Assembly (NCBI GenBank): GCA_017656345.1
Contig: JACDNZ010000010.1
Span: 1-64,000 of the forward strand
From: Thermosipho sp. (in: thermotogales)
GTDB taxonomy: Bacteria; Thermotogota; Thermotogae; Thermotogales; Fervidobacteriaceae
Length of the DNA: 64,000 nt
Direction of reading: 5' to 3'
In this document: positions 8,004 through 17,080 of the stretch, piece after piece
Layout of the letters: every line of letters begins with the position of its first letter
Position numbering within the stretch: position 1 is the first letter of the stretch
Notes under the pieces: generated by a model
Told to the model about the DNA's origin: nothing
Database searches by the model: none
Seen by the model: only the letters and a program-made list of their open reading frames with translations
Made by a program: the position numbers and the translations under genes

Positions 8004-9326
8004 TTGAAGAAAAAATTTGATGTAGAAAGAGGTTTAATATCTAAGTTATTAGAAACCAAAGATATGGTTTTAGTAAAAGACCTACAGATAAAACCTTATT
8101 TTTTTAGTGGTAAACATAAAAAAGTTTTTATTTACTTAAATGATTTTTTCTTAAAGAATGGCGAATTACCGACAGTAAGAGTTTTTAAAAAGGCTTTTCC
8201 AGATTATGAATTAGAAACTTATATTAACCCAGAAACTTTAGACGAAACTATAGGTACAGAAGAGTCTTTAAATTTTTGGTGTGAAGAGTTAAGAAAGAAA
8301 GTAAAACATAATAAATTAGCAGATATGACAGAACAGGTGATAGAAAACTTAGAGAATTTAGAAACAGAAAAAGCCTATAGTTTAATTAAGAAAACAGTAC
8401 TTTATTTAGAAAGTGATGTAGAATTAAGTTCTTCTATAGATATAACTAAAAATATAGAAGAAAGAATTTTAGAATATAAAAAGAGAAAAGAAAATAAAGG
8501 AATATTAGGTATACCTACAGGAATAGTACAATTAGATTATATCATAAAAGGATTACAGAATAAGCAGTTAATAACTACAATAGCTAGAGCAGGGGTAGGT
8601 AAGACGTGGTTAGAAGTACTTATAGGTGCTAATTCTTTGTTAGCAGGTTATAGAGTGTTGCAACTAGTAACAGAGATGTCAGAAGAGCAAATGAGAGATA
8701 GATACGAAGCAGTATTAGTCGGTAAGTTATATGGTGACTTTCATTATGGAAGATTTAAAAGTGGTACATTATTTCCTCAAGAAGAAGAGATGTATTTTGA
8801 CTTTTTAAGAAATAAACTTCCTAGACTAGAACCTCTTATTATAGACGTAGCTACAGGTGTTTCTAATGTGGCTGCAAAGATAGATTTATATAAGCCAGAT
8901 TTAGTTTTAATAGACTCTGCATATCTTATGGAAGATGATAGAGGGGCAAAAGAAGATTGGTTAAGAGTAACACATATAACTAGAGATTTGAAAAAGTTAG
9001 CTAAGAATAGAAATATTCCTATATTTATTAACTCACAAGCTGATAAAACTACTAGTAAGAAAACGGGTCCAGAGTTAGATAATATAGGTTACTCAAGAGC
9101 AATAGGTGAGGACTCTGACGTTGTTTTAGCTTTATTTCAAGATGAACAAATGAGAGAAGATAGAGAAATGAAGATAAAAGTGTTAAAACAAAGAGAAGGT
9201 GTCTTAGGTAATGTACTATTAAATTGGGACTTTACTAGAATGAATTTTGACCCTATATACTCTACAGTATCACAAGAAGAAGATTCTAAGACAGAAAAAG
9301 AAAAGTCTGGGGTTATAGAAATTTAA
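8004..9326 (+). CDS. DnaB-like replicative DNA helicase
   Basis: Hexameric 5'-3' helicase of the phage fork. 440 residues: N-terminal DnaB helical domain (~1-130), linker, and RecA-like domain with GIPTGIVQLD (169-178), Walker A ARAGVGKT (194-201), Walker B VLIDS (301-305), and a late INSQAD sensor. TTG start after AAAGGAGG. The C-terminal KVLKQREG and following segment match the arginine-finger region of DnaB. Same operon as its loader and the primase. Confidence 0.9.
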   Translation: MKKKFDVERGLISKLLETKDMVLVKDLQIKPYFFSGKHKKVFIYLNDFFLKNGELPTVRVFKKAFPDYELETYINPETLDETIGTEESLNFWCEELRKKVKHNKLADMTEQVIENLENLETEKAYSLIKKTVLYLESDVELSSSIDITKNIEERILEYKKRKENKGILGIPTGIVQLDYIIKGLQNKQLITTIARAGVGKTWLEVLIGANSLLAGYRVLQLVTEMSEEQMRDRYEAVLVGKLYGDFHYGRFKSGTLFPQEEEMYFDFLRNKLPRLEPLIIDVATGVSNVAAKIDLYKPDLVLIDSAYLMEDDRGAKEDWLRVTHITRDLKKLAKNRNIPIFINSQADKTTSKKTGPELDNIGYSRAIGEDSDVVLALFQDEQMREDREMKIKVLKQREGVLGNVLLNWDFTRMNFDPIYSTVSQEEDSKTEKEKSGVIEI

Positions 9327-9346
9327 AGAAGGGAGGTATGTAATTA

Positions 9347-9538
9347 ATGTTATCTAGTATAACTTTTTTATTTCTAGGTGCTTTTCTTTCTTTATTTATT
9401 TTCGGTCTAATTGTCGCAACTAAAAATAGACTACTTTTTAGTGATACTATTCAAGTATTAAGAGAATTAGGATATGATATTTCAGATGAAGATGTAGAAA
9501 CTTGCTGGAATAAAGTAATGTATGACGAAGAGGTGTAG
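9347..9538 (+). CDS. Small membrane-anchored protein
   Basis: 63 residues. Residues 3-24 are a transmembrane helix; the rest is an acidic cytoplasmic segment ending in DVETCWNKVMYDEEV. Not recognised. Lies between helicase and primase genes; GGGAGG upstream. Confidence 0.65.
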   Translation: MLSSITFLFLGAFLSLFIFGLIVATKNRLLFSDTIQVLRELGYDISDEDVETCWNKVMYDEEV

Positions 9539-9542
9539 CATT

Positions 9543-10535
9543 ATGAGAACTGACCTAACTAGAGAGCAAATAATTGATTTACTAGAGAATGTTTTAGGGA
9601 CTTATGTAGTCCCTTCTAGTAAAGTAAAAGATAATATACAATTTTGTTGCACAGTACATGGTGAGAAAAATCCCTCTGCTGGAATACACGTAGAGAAACA
9701 AATATTTCATTGTTTTAGTTGTCATGCTAGTGGTGATATTAGTTGGTTATTATTTAAGTCTTTAGATAATATAAAGTCAGTACAACAAGCTGATGAATTT
9801 TTAAAAGAAAGATATGGAGTAGATATACGTCAGATAGATTTTAAAGTTAGAGAGATAAAAAGATATGAAGATTTTATAGGGTTAGAAGAAGAAATTAATA
9901 AAAGATTCGAATTACCTAGAGTTAAATTAGCACCTTACAAAAGTGGAAAAGAAACTTATCAATACTTCTTTGATAGAGGATTTACTAAACAAACTGTAAA
10001 AGAGTTTATGATAGGAAGAGATGTAATAAATAAGACTATAACTATACCTTTATTTTGGGAAGATAATACTTTATGTGGTGTTATAGGTAGATATGTAATT
10101 AAAAGACCTAAAAATAGTCGATATAAAATATATCATAATACACCTGTAGGGGATATTTTATATCCTTTGCATAAATTTGAGCCGATAGATAATACAGTTA
10201 TTTTAGTAGAAGGTATTTTAGACGCACTTTGGTTACACCAGTTAGGTTTTAAAAATGCTTTAGCTACTTTAACTAATAGTATGACTAGAAATCAAGCCGA
10301 AATAGTTAAAAAGTTAGCTAATAAATTTATAGATATGTCAGATAATGACGAAAGAGGAAGTATAGCTACAGAAAAGTATAAAAAGTATTTATTAAGAGAT
10401 ATGATAGGTTTCACAGTAAAACACGCTTACCCAGAAGGTAAGAAAGACCCTCAAGAATGTACTAAAGAGGAAATAGAATATATGTTAAATAATAAAAGAA
10501 GTATATTATTACCTAAAAAATTAAAAAGGTTATAA
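9543..10535 (+). CDS. DnaG-like primase
   Basis: Makes RNA primers for the fork. 330 residues: CHC2-type zinc finger with C36, H39, C57, C60 (HCFSCHASGD), then a TOPRIM domain with VEGILDAL (222-229; Glu223, Asp227) and the DxD-like DNDERG (267-272). ATG 9543 after GAGGTG is chosen over the upstream in-frame start at 9522. The C-terminus is short compared with bacterial DnaG and lacks a clear helicase-binding domain. Confidence 0.88.
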   Translation: MRTDLTREQIIDLLENVLGTYVVPSSKVKDNIQFCCTVHGEKNPSAGIHVEKQIFHCFSCHASGDISWLLFKSLDNIKSVQQADEFLKERYGVDIRQIDFKVREIKRYEDFIGLEEEINKRFELPRVKLAPYKSGKETYQYFFDRGFTKQTVKEFMIGRDVINKTITIPLFWEDNTLCGVIGRYVIKRPKNSRYKIYHNTPVGDILYPLHKFEPIDNTVILVEGILDALWLHQLGFKNALATLTNSMTRNQAEIVKKLANKFIDMSDNDERGSIATEKYKKYLLRDMIGFTVKHAYPEGKKDPQECTKEEIEYMLNNKRSILLPKKLKRL

Positions 10536-10570
10536 GTTAATAAGGTTTATGAAATCTTCATTTTAAACGT

Positions 10571-10607
10571 TTGACAACTATTTAGATTTATGATAATATA
10601 TAGTTGT
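10571..10607 (+). promoter_or_regulatory. Promoter of the ssDNA-binding protein gene with flanking inverted repeat
   Basis: TTGACA (10571-10576), 17-nt spacer, TAATAT (10594-10599). ACAACTA (10574-10580) and TAGTTGT (10601-10607) form an inverted repeat around the core promoter, a possible operator. Confidence 0.65.
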
Positions 10608-10648
10608 ACTTGAAAAGCGAAATAAAAATAATAAAAGGAGGAATTATA

Positions 10649-11431
10649 ATGTCAATTTTTAAAACTGGTTTTAATGCAGTAAGACAAGAAAAAGAAAGAC
10701 AAGAAAGAGAAAGAGAGAATAGGACTAGAAAATTATGGAATTTCTTTTTAGCAGATGATGGAGAAGAAGCTGATGTAATATTTTTAACTTCTGAACCTTT
10801 AAATTATTATGTGCATACTGTTCCGAAAAATATAAATGGTAAGACAAGATATGAAGATGTAGTATGTACTGGTAGTAAGTGTGAACTTTGTGCTAATGGT
10901 GATAGACCAAGATTCGTAGGAAGTTTCTTAATAGTAGATAAACGTGAGTATAAAGATAAGAATGGCAATGTAGTATCTAATCAAGTTAAGATTTACACAC
11001 AAGGTACTAAAGTTTTATCTCAATTAGATAGATATGCTACTAAATATGGTTTAACTAATAGAGAATACACAATAGTTAGAATAGGTAAAGGTCAAAATAC
11101 TACTTATACTTTTGAACGAGGTGATAAAATAGAATTAACTCCAGAAGAGATTGAAAACTTATTACCAGATTTTTTAAGAGAAATGTATGACGGTACAGAA
11201 GAAAGTTTAATAGAAATATTAAAACAACAGGTATTAATGAGTGTACCTACAGGTAATGATGACGAAGATGACGATTATGAGGAAGAGTTAAATGACTCTT
11301 TAGTATCATTAGATAATGAGGGAGAAGAAACTCCTAAAATTAGTAATAAAAAATCTTCATTTAAGAATAAATTTAAGCCAAAAGAGAATAATAGTAAAAA
11401 AGCCACTAAATTAAAATTATCGAGAAAATAG
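10649..11431 (+). CDS. Phage single-stranded DNA-binding protein (zinc-containing, gp32-like)
   Basis: Coats ssDNA at the fork and during recombination. 260 residues: basic N-terminal cooperativity-type segment (residues 10-30), an OB-like core with zinc-ligand pattern CTGSKCELC (C73, C78, C81), the motif YKDKNGNVVSNQVKIY, and a very acidic then Lys-rich C-terminus (NDDEDDDYEEE), as in T4 gp32-type proteins. ATG 10649 lies 7 nt after AGGAGG; upstream in-frame codons are leader. Confidence 0.82.
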   Translation: MSIFKTGFNAVRQEKERQERERENRTRKLWNFFLADDGEEADVIFLTSEPLNYYVHTVPKNINGKTRYEDVVCTGSKCELCANGDRPRFVGSFLIVDKREYKDKNGNVVSNQVKIYTQGTKVLSQLDRYATKYGLTNREYTIVRIGKGQNTTYTFERGDKIELTPEEIENLLPDFLREMYDGTEESLIEILKQQVLMSVPTGNDDEDDDYEEELNDSLVSLDNEGEETPKISNKKSSFKNKFKPKENNSKKATKLKLSRK

Positions 11432-11460
11432 TTGACAGATTGATTTTAAAGGTATAATAT
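11432..11460 (+). promoter_or_regulatory. Promoter of the HU gene
   Basis: TTGACA (11432-11437) begins right after the stop of the SSB gene; TAATAT (11455-11460) gives a 17-nt spacer (overlapping TATAAT 11453-11458 gives 15). Confidence 0.7.
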
Positions 11461-11501
11461 AAAGTTGAAATAAAAACATACTAATGAAAGGAGTTGTTAA
11501 T

Positions 11502-11804
11502 GTGGCTAGAAAGAATTTCTCTGGAATTAACGATTTAGCTAACGCTTTAGCTGAAAAAGAAAAAATTACTAAAAAGGAAGCTAAACAAAGAGTTTATAGC
11601 TTTTTAGAAGTATTAAAAAATGAGTTGTTAAGAAGTGACAAAGATGGGGTACAAATAATTGACTTCTTAACTCTAGAAAAGGTACAAAGAAAAGAAAAAA
11701 TCGGTAGAAATCCTAATAATCCAGAACAAGAAATTATTATTCCAGCTCATAAGACTTTAAAAGTTAAAGTTGGTGCTTCATTTAAAGAAAAATTAAATCA
11801 ATAG
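11502..11804 (+). CDS. HU-family histone-like DNA-binding protein
   Basis: 100 residues. Helical N-terminus (NDLANALAEKEKITKKEAKQ), the LLRSDKDGVQIIDF turn, arm region KIGRNPNNPEQEIIIPAHK and closing KVKVGASFKEKL all match HU/IHF. Probably organises phage DNA or assists replication and packaging. GTG 11502 follows AAAGGAG; the ATG at 11484 includes the ribosome-binding site and is rejected as start. Confidence 0.9.
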   Translation: MARKNFSGINDLANALAEKEKITKKEAKQRVYSFLEVLKNELLRSDKDGVQIIDFLTLEKVQRKEKIGRNPNNPEQEIIIPAHKTLKVKVGASFKEKLNQ

Positions 11805-11843
11805 GTTATAATACACACTCTCCTTTTAAATATAGATACGGTG

Positions 11844-11880
11844 AAAGACTCAATTACTTAATGTAATTGAGTCTTTTAAT
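11844..11880 (+). terminator. Strong terminator after HU
   Basis: AAAGACTCAATTAC (11844-11857) pairs perfectly with GTAATTGAGTCTTT (11863-11876), then TTAATTT. Confidence 0.9.
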
Positions 11881-11909
11881 TTGATTGAATAAAAATTTTG
11901 TGATATACT
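11881..11909 (+). promoter_or_regulatory. Promoter of the polymerase operon
   Basis: TTGATT (11881-11886), 17-nt spacer, TATACT (11904-11909) with the AATAG extension. Confidence 0.65.
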
Positions 11910-11999
11910 AATAGTAACTTATAGTATAAAGTAAATTACAGAAAGGAGTGAATTAATAAAGTAGTTTTTATTAAAATTAAATAAAGGGGTGTTAGTTAA

Positions 12000-13862
12000 T
12001 TGAAGAAGTATAAGATAATTCGTTCAGAGTCGCAATTAAAAAAGTTAGCTAAAAGAATGAGGACTTTAGATGAATTTGCTTTTGACACAGAAACAAATAC
12101 TCTTAAAGTATATGGTTTAAATAAAGATTTTAAATTAGTAGGTATTAGTATTAGTTGGGGTAAATATAATAATTATTACCTTCCAGTAGGACATTATTTT
12201 GACGATAATCAATTACCTTTAGACGCTGTTGTAAAGTATTTGAAACCTATATTTGAAAATCCTAAGTTGAGAATAATAGGTCATAACTTAAAATTCGATT
12301 TGCACGTTTTAGCTAGAATAGGTATCTTTATAAAGACTATAGATTTATGGGATACAATGGTAATGAGTTGGCTTATAGATGAAAATTCAGATAATGGTTT
12401 GAAACAATGTACTAAACGTGATTTAGGAATAGACCAAACTAAAATTAAAGATGTATTAACTACAGTTACTAAAGAAGAGAAGAAATCTGTAGGGCTAAAA
12501 GCTAATCAGAAACCCACCTTTGATTTAGTTAGAATTGATGTGGGGGCTGAATATGCAGTAGCAGACGCTTATTATACTTGGTTATTATATTTATATTATT
12601 ATGATAAGTTAGAAGAAGAGGAAATGTTAAAAATCTATGAGAAAGTATATAGAAGATTTTTATATACTCTTTATATGATGGAAGAAAGAGGGGTAACAGT
12701 AGATTTAGTTCGTCTAGAGCAGATGTCAAGAGAAATGGAAGAAGATATAGAAAATCTAGAGTATAGATTGTATGAATTAGCAGGTGTAGAATTTAATCCT
12801 AATAGTAGTCAACATTTAGCTGAATTATTGTTTGGTTATGGTGATTTTAAAAACCCTAATGGTGATATTTTAAGTGCTTCTTTTAACTTCCCAGTAATAA
12901 GTGTTACTGCTAAGGGAGTACCTCAAACTTCTTCTGGTGTATTAGAAAAACTAGCTAAGAAAGAATATAAATCTGCAAGAAAACAAGAGGGAGTAGAATT
13001 AGTTAAAGTCTTATTAGAATATAAGAAATTAAGAAAGTTAAAAACCGCATTTATAGATGGTTTAAAAGACCAAATATATGATGATGGTAAAGTTCACCCT
13101 AGTTTTAATATTGTAGGTACAACCTCTGGTAGAATAAGTTGCTCAAATCCGAATTTACAACAGTTGCCGAAGGCTAGTGATGATGATAAATATAAAATAA
13201 GAAGTTTATTCATTGGTAGTATAAATTCTAATGGTAGACGTAATAAGATAATAGCTTTAGATTATAAAAACCTAGAAATGGTATTATTAGCACACTTTAG
13301 TCAAGACCCTTATTTAGTAGAAACTTTCTTAGAAGGTCACGACTCTCATGGTGCTACTGCTGTTAATATGTTTGGTTTAGATTGTGACCCAGACGAATGT
13401 AAGAAATTATATCCAACTGAAAGACAAGTAGGTAAAGTTTTAAACTTTGGTTTAATGTATGGTATGAGTGCTTACACATTATATAATACTTTAAAAGATT
13501 GGGGCGTAGATTTAGACGACCCAGAATTATTAAAGAAGTATAATGTTAAGAAAGGTGAAGAAGTTGCACAAATATATTATGATAAATACTTTGAAACCTA
13601 TAGTGGTGTAGCAAGATTTATAAAGAATCAGAAAAGATTTGCACATAGACATGGTTATGTATATACTTTAGTTGGTAGAAAAAGAAGATTACCTAATATA
13701 AATTCTCAAAACTATAAACAAGTAGCTTATGAAGAAAGACTTTCAGTTAATGCACCAATTCAAGGTAGTGCTGGAGATATAATGATGAACGCACAGATAA
13801 GGATAGAAGTTGACGAAAGATTAAAAGAATTAAGGGCTAAAATGTTAATACAGGTACACGAT
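12000..13862 (+). CDS. Family A DNA polymerase, exon 1 (3'-5' exonuclease and polymerase domains)
   Basis: Main phage replicative polymerase. The spliced product (12000-13862 plus 14824-14976) has 671 residues. Exonuclease domain: FDTETNTL with D29 and E31, then GHNLKFD and YAVADAYYTW. Polymerase domain: motif A LDYKNLEM (D421; canonical DYSQIELR, so the usual Arg is replaced), motif B RQVGKVLNFGLMYG (from R475), motif C VHD at 619-621, whose Glu is supplied by exon 2. No 5' nuclease domain, as usual for phage enzymes. TTG start behind AAAGGGGTG. Without splicing the frame ends at 13883 and loses the catalytic Glu. Confidence 0.92.
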
Positions 13863-14823
13863 AAACTAATTTGTCGTGTATAAACCTCACGATATGCTGG
13901 GAAGCCCTAAAGACAAGACTACCACAACGTAACTGGTGACAGTAAGCGTGATGGTTTGAAAAAGTCTTGTATGTCGTGTACTTATATGTTATTATATAAG
14001 TATACAAAATGGGCAATCAGCAGGGAGGGATTCTGTTATGACTAGTGAAATTATAGACCAACTTTTAATAAGTGGTAAGTTAGGAGATGGTTGTATTTAT
14101 AAAAATAATAAAAATCAACCTCATTATAATATAAGTTTTGTATCTATAAACTTAGATTATTTATTATATAAAAGAGATATATTAAAAAATATTGTAAAGG
14201 TGTCAAATGTTAGGACTCAAAAATCTGGCTATAAGAAACATTCTTTTAGTTATACATTTTCAACTTATCAACATTATAAAATAACAGAAATAGCCACTAT
14301 GACATTAAAAGAATGTATAAATTCTTTATCTAAAGAAGGACTAATATTATACTATTTAGATGATGGAACTTATCATCAAAAGAAACATTTTATGCACATA
14401 TACTGTAATGAATTTAATGTAGGAGAAGTAAATTTATTAATAGATAAAATTTATGAATTATATCCAATAAAGAAATGTTCTTTTAGATGGGATAAGAAAA
14501 AAGATGGTAGAAAGTATCCTTATATTTATATACCTGTTGTTACAGTTAAAGAATTTAAAAAAGATATAGAAAGATTTTTAATAAAAAATGAAATTTATTC
14601 TATGTTATATAAAGTTGGTAAAACAGAATCCACCCTCAACGACCACCGAAACACACTCTAAAAGACATTAATCCCGAGTCTTTTAGACGTGAATGGAGTA
14701 GGGTACACTAGAGTAAATCTAGTGGAAGCGTGAGGCACTATTTAGGGGATAGTGAAGATATGGTCTAAACCCACCTTCCTGTGAGAAGGTGTTAAAGTAC
14801 CTCGAAAGAGGGGGTAGTAATTG
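13863..14823 (+). mobile_element. Group I self-splicing intron in the DNA polymerase gene
   Basis: Seen directly: exon end TACACGAT (13855-13862) pairs with an internal guide GTCGTGTA (13873-13880), giving P1 with a U-G wobble exactly at the 5' splice site; the intron ends in G (14823), the expected omega-G; joining restores VHDELVFECPEE across motif C. ACAAGACT (from ~13913) pairs with AGTCTTGT (~13962), consistent with a core helix. The intron carries a LAGLIDADG gene. Insertion in the codons of a catalytic motif is typical of such introns. Confidence 0.9.
14038..14661 (+). CDS. LAGLIDADG homing endonuclease encoded in the intron
   Basis: Cuts intronless alleles of the polymerase gene to spread the intron. 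207 residues with two dodecapeptide motifs: LLISGKLGDGCI (residues ~8-19) and LILYYLDDGTYH (~101-112). Two motifs in one chain mean it acts as a monomer. It lies wholly inside the intron and is read separately, with AGGGAGGG upstream of its ATG. Confidence 0.88.
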   Translation: MTSEIIDQLLISGKLGDGCIYKNNKNQPHYNISFVSINLDYLLYKRDILKNIVKVSNVRTQKSGYKKHSFSYTFSTYQHYKITEIATMTLKECINSLSKEGLILYYLDDGTYHQKKHFMHIYCNEFNVGEVNLLIDKIYELYPIKKCSFRWDKKKDGRKYPYIYIPVVTVKEFKKDIERFLIKNEIYSMLYKVGKTESTLNDHRNTL

Positions 14824-14976
14824 GAATTAGTCTTTGAGTGTCCAGAAGAAAATGTTGAAGAAGCTATAAAAATAATTAAACATTATATGGAAAATCCGTT
14901 TGGCGAAAGCGTCAAATTAAATGTTCCTTTAGTTGCCGAGTATGATTTTGGAGATAGTTACCAAGACGCTAAGTAG
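14824..14976 (+). CDS. Family A DNA polymerase, exon 2 (C-terminal 50 residues)
   Basis: Begins with the Glu of motif C and reads ELVFECPEENVEEAIKII to TAG at 14974-14976, the normal end of family A polymerases. It has no start codon or ribosome-binding site of its own at the exon edge, confirming that it is joined by splicing. Confidence 0.9.
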   Translation, partial: ELVFECPEENVEEAIKIIKHYMENPFGESVKLNVPLVAEYDFGDSYQDAK

Positions 14977-14987
14977 AGGTGTTGAAT

Positions 14988-15554
14988 ATGATAATAGAAT
15001 TAGAAGATTTCCAAAGAGAAATAGTTGATTGTAAAGCTAAAGACCAATTAGCTATTTTACCAAGACGCTCTGGAAAAACCCTTACTATAATAGAGAAGAT
15101 AAAGAAACCTAAATATGAAACAGTAGGCGTTGTTCTTCCAACTATGAATAATGTACTTCTTTTTAGAAGTATGTTAGAAAGGTTTTTTAAAGTAGAAGTG
15201 TTAAATAAACATTCTATTGAGATGTGGCTACATTTAACTGATAGTTATGGTAATGAAACTAATGTATTTCTTTTTAGTGCAAGTATATTATCAAAGCAAA
15301 GTTTAGGTTATAGATGTGGTGTTTGGCTAGACCTTTTAGTAGTAGATGAAGGAGATTATGTAGATTCTAGTGTTTTAGATAATTTCTTAATTTATGATGA
15401 CCTTTATGTAGTAGGTAGTTTAAGATTTGCAAGTCCTCAATTAAATACTTGTTTAGGGTATCTTTATTACAATCATTTAGATGATTTTAAGTTATTTAAA
15501 TTTTCATATAAAGATTTAGCCTTTAAAGTTATTCCACCTTTTAATGAGATATAG
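14988..15554 (+). CDS. Stand-alone P-loop ATPase resembling a terminase/SF2 motor half
   Basis: 188 residues. Walker A-like LPRRSGKT near residue 30 and Walker B LLVVDEGD near 120, with the coupling-like SLRFAS afterwards, as in terminase large-subunit ATPase domains. No second RecA-like or nuclease domain follows, and the true TerL is at 54144. Possible roles: branched-DNA handling or a helicase accessory. ATG 14988 follows AGAGGTG; cotranscribed with the polymerase gene. Confidence 0.6.
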   Translation: MIIELEDFQREIVDCKAKDQLAILPRRSGKTLTIIEKIKKPKYETVGVVLPTMNNVLLFRSMLERFFKVEVLNKHSIEMWLHLTDSYGNETNVFLFSASILSKQSLGYRCGVWLDLLVVDEGDYVDSSVLDNFLIYDDLYVVGSLRFASPQLNTCLGYLYYNHLDDFKLFKFSYKDLAFKVIPPFNEI

Positions 15555-15583
15555 AGAGGTTTTCCCCTCTCTATATTTTTATT
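15551..15583 (+). terminator. Terminator of the polymerase operon
   Basis: ATAGAGAGG (15551-15559) pairs with CCTCTCTAT (15566-15574), then ATTTTTATT. Confidence 0.88.
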
Positions 15584-15631
15584 GACTTTTTATAGAAAAT
15601 AAGATATATTATAAATATAATAATTATTATA
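15582..15631 (+). promoter_or_regulatory. Promoter of the recA operon with a 16-bp palindromic operator
   Basis: TTGACT (15582-15587), 17-nt spacer, TATATT (15605-15610). The perfect palindrome TATAATAATTATTATA (15616-15631) covers the expected start of transcription; the first gene encodes a ribbon-helix-helix-like protein that could bind it. Confidence 0.65.
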
Positions 15632-15656
15632 AATATTATGAAACGGAGGTGTAAAA

Positions 15657-15791
15657 GTGACGAAATTTTTATTAACTTTACCTAAAGAGTTGCACCAACA
15701 GGTAAAGAGTAAATCAGCTTTAGAAGGAAAGTCAATGAACGACTTTATTTTAGAAGCTATAAAAGAAAAATTAAAATTAGGAGGTATGTAA
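15657..15791 (+). CDS. Ribbon-helix-helix protein (Arc/HicB-like)
   Basis: 44 residues, GTG start after ACGGAGGTG, stop TAA 15789-15791. KFLLTLPKELHQQVKSKSAL then GKSMNDFILEAIKEKL is a textbook RHH fold (beta strand, two helices). Very probably a DNA-binding regulator of its own operon, which continues with recA. Confidence 0.8.
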   Translation: MTKFLLTLPKELHQQVKSKSALEGKSMNDFILEAIKEKLKLGGM

Positions 15792-15792
15792 A

Positions 15793-16851
15793 TTGTCTAA
15801 TAAAAAAGATAATAAAAAGATATTAAGTATTATAAACGAAATTAATAAAAAGTTTGGCACTAATGCAGTACAAGTTGGAAGTGAAATAGTTACCTCTAAA
15901 GTAGAGAGAATACCAACTGGCAGTATTTCTTTAGATATTGCTTTAGGTGGTGGTATTCCAGTAGGTAGATTTACAGAAATAAGTGGTGCATTATCCTCTA
16001 CTAAAACTACTCAAGTCGCTCATATAGTTGCTAATGCACAGAAACAAGGTCTTGTATGTCTATGGGCTGACGCAGAAGGTACAACAGATAAAGAATACTT
16101 AGAATATTTAGGAGTAAATATAGATGAGTTAATATATACTAGACCAGATGGTTTAGAAGAATGTACTCAAATGATTTTAGATATGCAGAGAAGTGGTTTA
16201 GTAAATGTAGCAGTAATAGATAGTATTGAAGCATTATCACCTATAAAAGAGCAAGAAAGTGAAATGGAAGATAGTGTTCAGATGGGAATAAAACCTAAAT
16301 TATTAGCAGAGTTCTTTAGAAAGTACCAAGCAGGAAATAATAGATTAGTTAGAGAGGGTAAGAAACCTTTTACTATAATAGGTATAAATCAATTAAGAGA
16401 AAGAATGTCTGCATATGGTGACCCAGAGTTTAGTCCCGGAGGTAGAGCAAAAGGTTTTACTGCTAGTGTAGAGTTAAGATTAAGACGTGGTGATTGGATA
16501 ACACAAGGTAGTAATTCAAATAAAGAAATAGTAGGTCAAGTAGTGAAATTTAAAATAAACAAGAATAAGACTTTTAAACCAATGCAAACTGGTGAATTTG
16601 ATTTTTATTTTGCTGAAAACAAAGCAGGAATAAAACCTCTTTATAATGATAATTTTAAATCTATAATCATTGAAAGTATAGCTTGGGGATTAATAGATAG
16701 AGCAGGTGCATGGTACTATTTAGATAAAGGTACAGAGAATGAGAAGAAGTTTCAAGGTACAGATAAATTAATAGAGTATTTTAGAGAAAATCCTCAATTA
16801 ATTGAAGAATATAGGAATAAAATAATAGAATTAGCTTTAAGTACTAAATAA
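15793..16851 (+). CDS. recA: RecA/UvsX-like recombinase
   Basis: Strand-exchange protein for recombination and recombination-dependent replication. 352 residues: N-terminal helix, RIPTGSISLDIALGGGIPVG (residues 39-58), Walker A GALSSTKTT (65-73), Walker B VAVIDSIEAL, FIRST-type INQLRERM (~202) and DNA-binding loop 2 region FSPGGRAKGF. The P-loop Gly before Lys is replaced by Thr (usual GxxSSGKT). TTG start just after AGGAGG. Follows the RHH gene with a 1-nt gap. Confidence 0.92.
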   Translation: MSNKKDNKKILSIINEINKKFGTNAVQVGSEIVTSKVERIPTGSISLDIALGGGIPVGRFTEISGALSSTKTTQVAHIVANAQKQGLVCLWADAEGTTDKEYLEYLGVNIDELIYTRPDGLEECTQMILDMQRSGLVNVAVIDSIEALSPIKEQESEMEDSVQMGIKPKLLAEFFRKYQAGNNRLVREGKKPFTIIGINQLRERMSAYGDPEFSPGGRAKGFTASVELRLRRGDWITQGSNSNKEIVGQVVKFKINKNKTFKPMQTGEFDFYFAENKAGIKPLYNDNFKSIIIESIAWGLIDRAGAWYYLDKGTENEKKFQGTDKLIEYFRENPQLIEEYRNKIIELALSTK

Positions 16852-16864
16852 GTTGGTGAGATGG

Positions 16865-17068
16865 ATGAGATTATTTAATGTAGGTTGGAAATTTGTAAGA
16901 GAAAAAGTAAATAATAACCCTCAATTTTTTAGAAACTGTAATAATTGTAGATATTATTATCAATTAGAGGGAGAAGATGAAGAATATTGCCAGAATGAAA
17001 AGGTTTTAGAGTATGATATTATAGTAGAAAACGATAGAACTTACTGTTTGTATTGGAAATCCTTATAA
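16865..17068 (+). CDS. Small Cys-containing hypothetical protein
   Basis: 67 residues. Contains NCNNCRYYY, then EEYC and TYCLYW, so a possible small zinc-binding knuckle. ATG 16865 after GGTGAG is chosen; an upstream in-frame TTG at 16853 is possible. Not recognised. Confidence 0.6.
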   Translation: MRLFNVGWKFVREKVNNNPQFFRNCNNCRYYYQLEGEDEEYCQNEKVLEYDIIVENDRTYCLYWKSL

Positions 17069-17080
17069 GGAGGTTTCTTT

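Noticed and set aside
12000..13883. Polymerase ending at the TAA at 13881-13883
   Set aside because: That stop lies 20 nt inside the group I intron; splicing gives the conserved VHDE and C-terminus.
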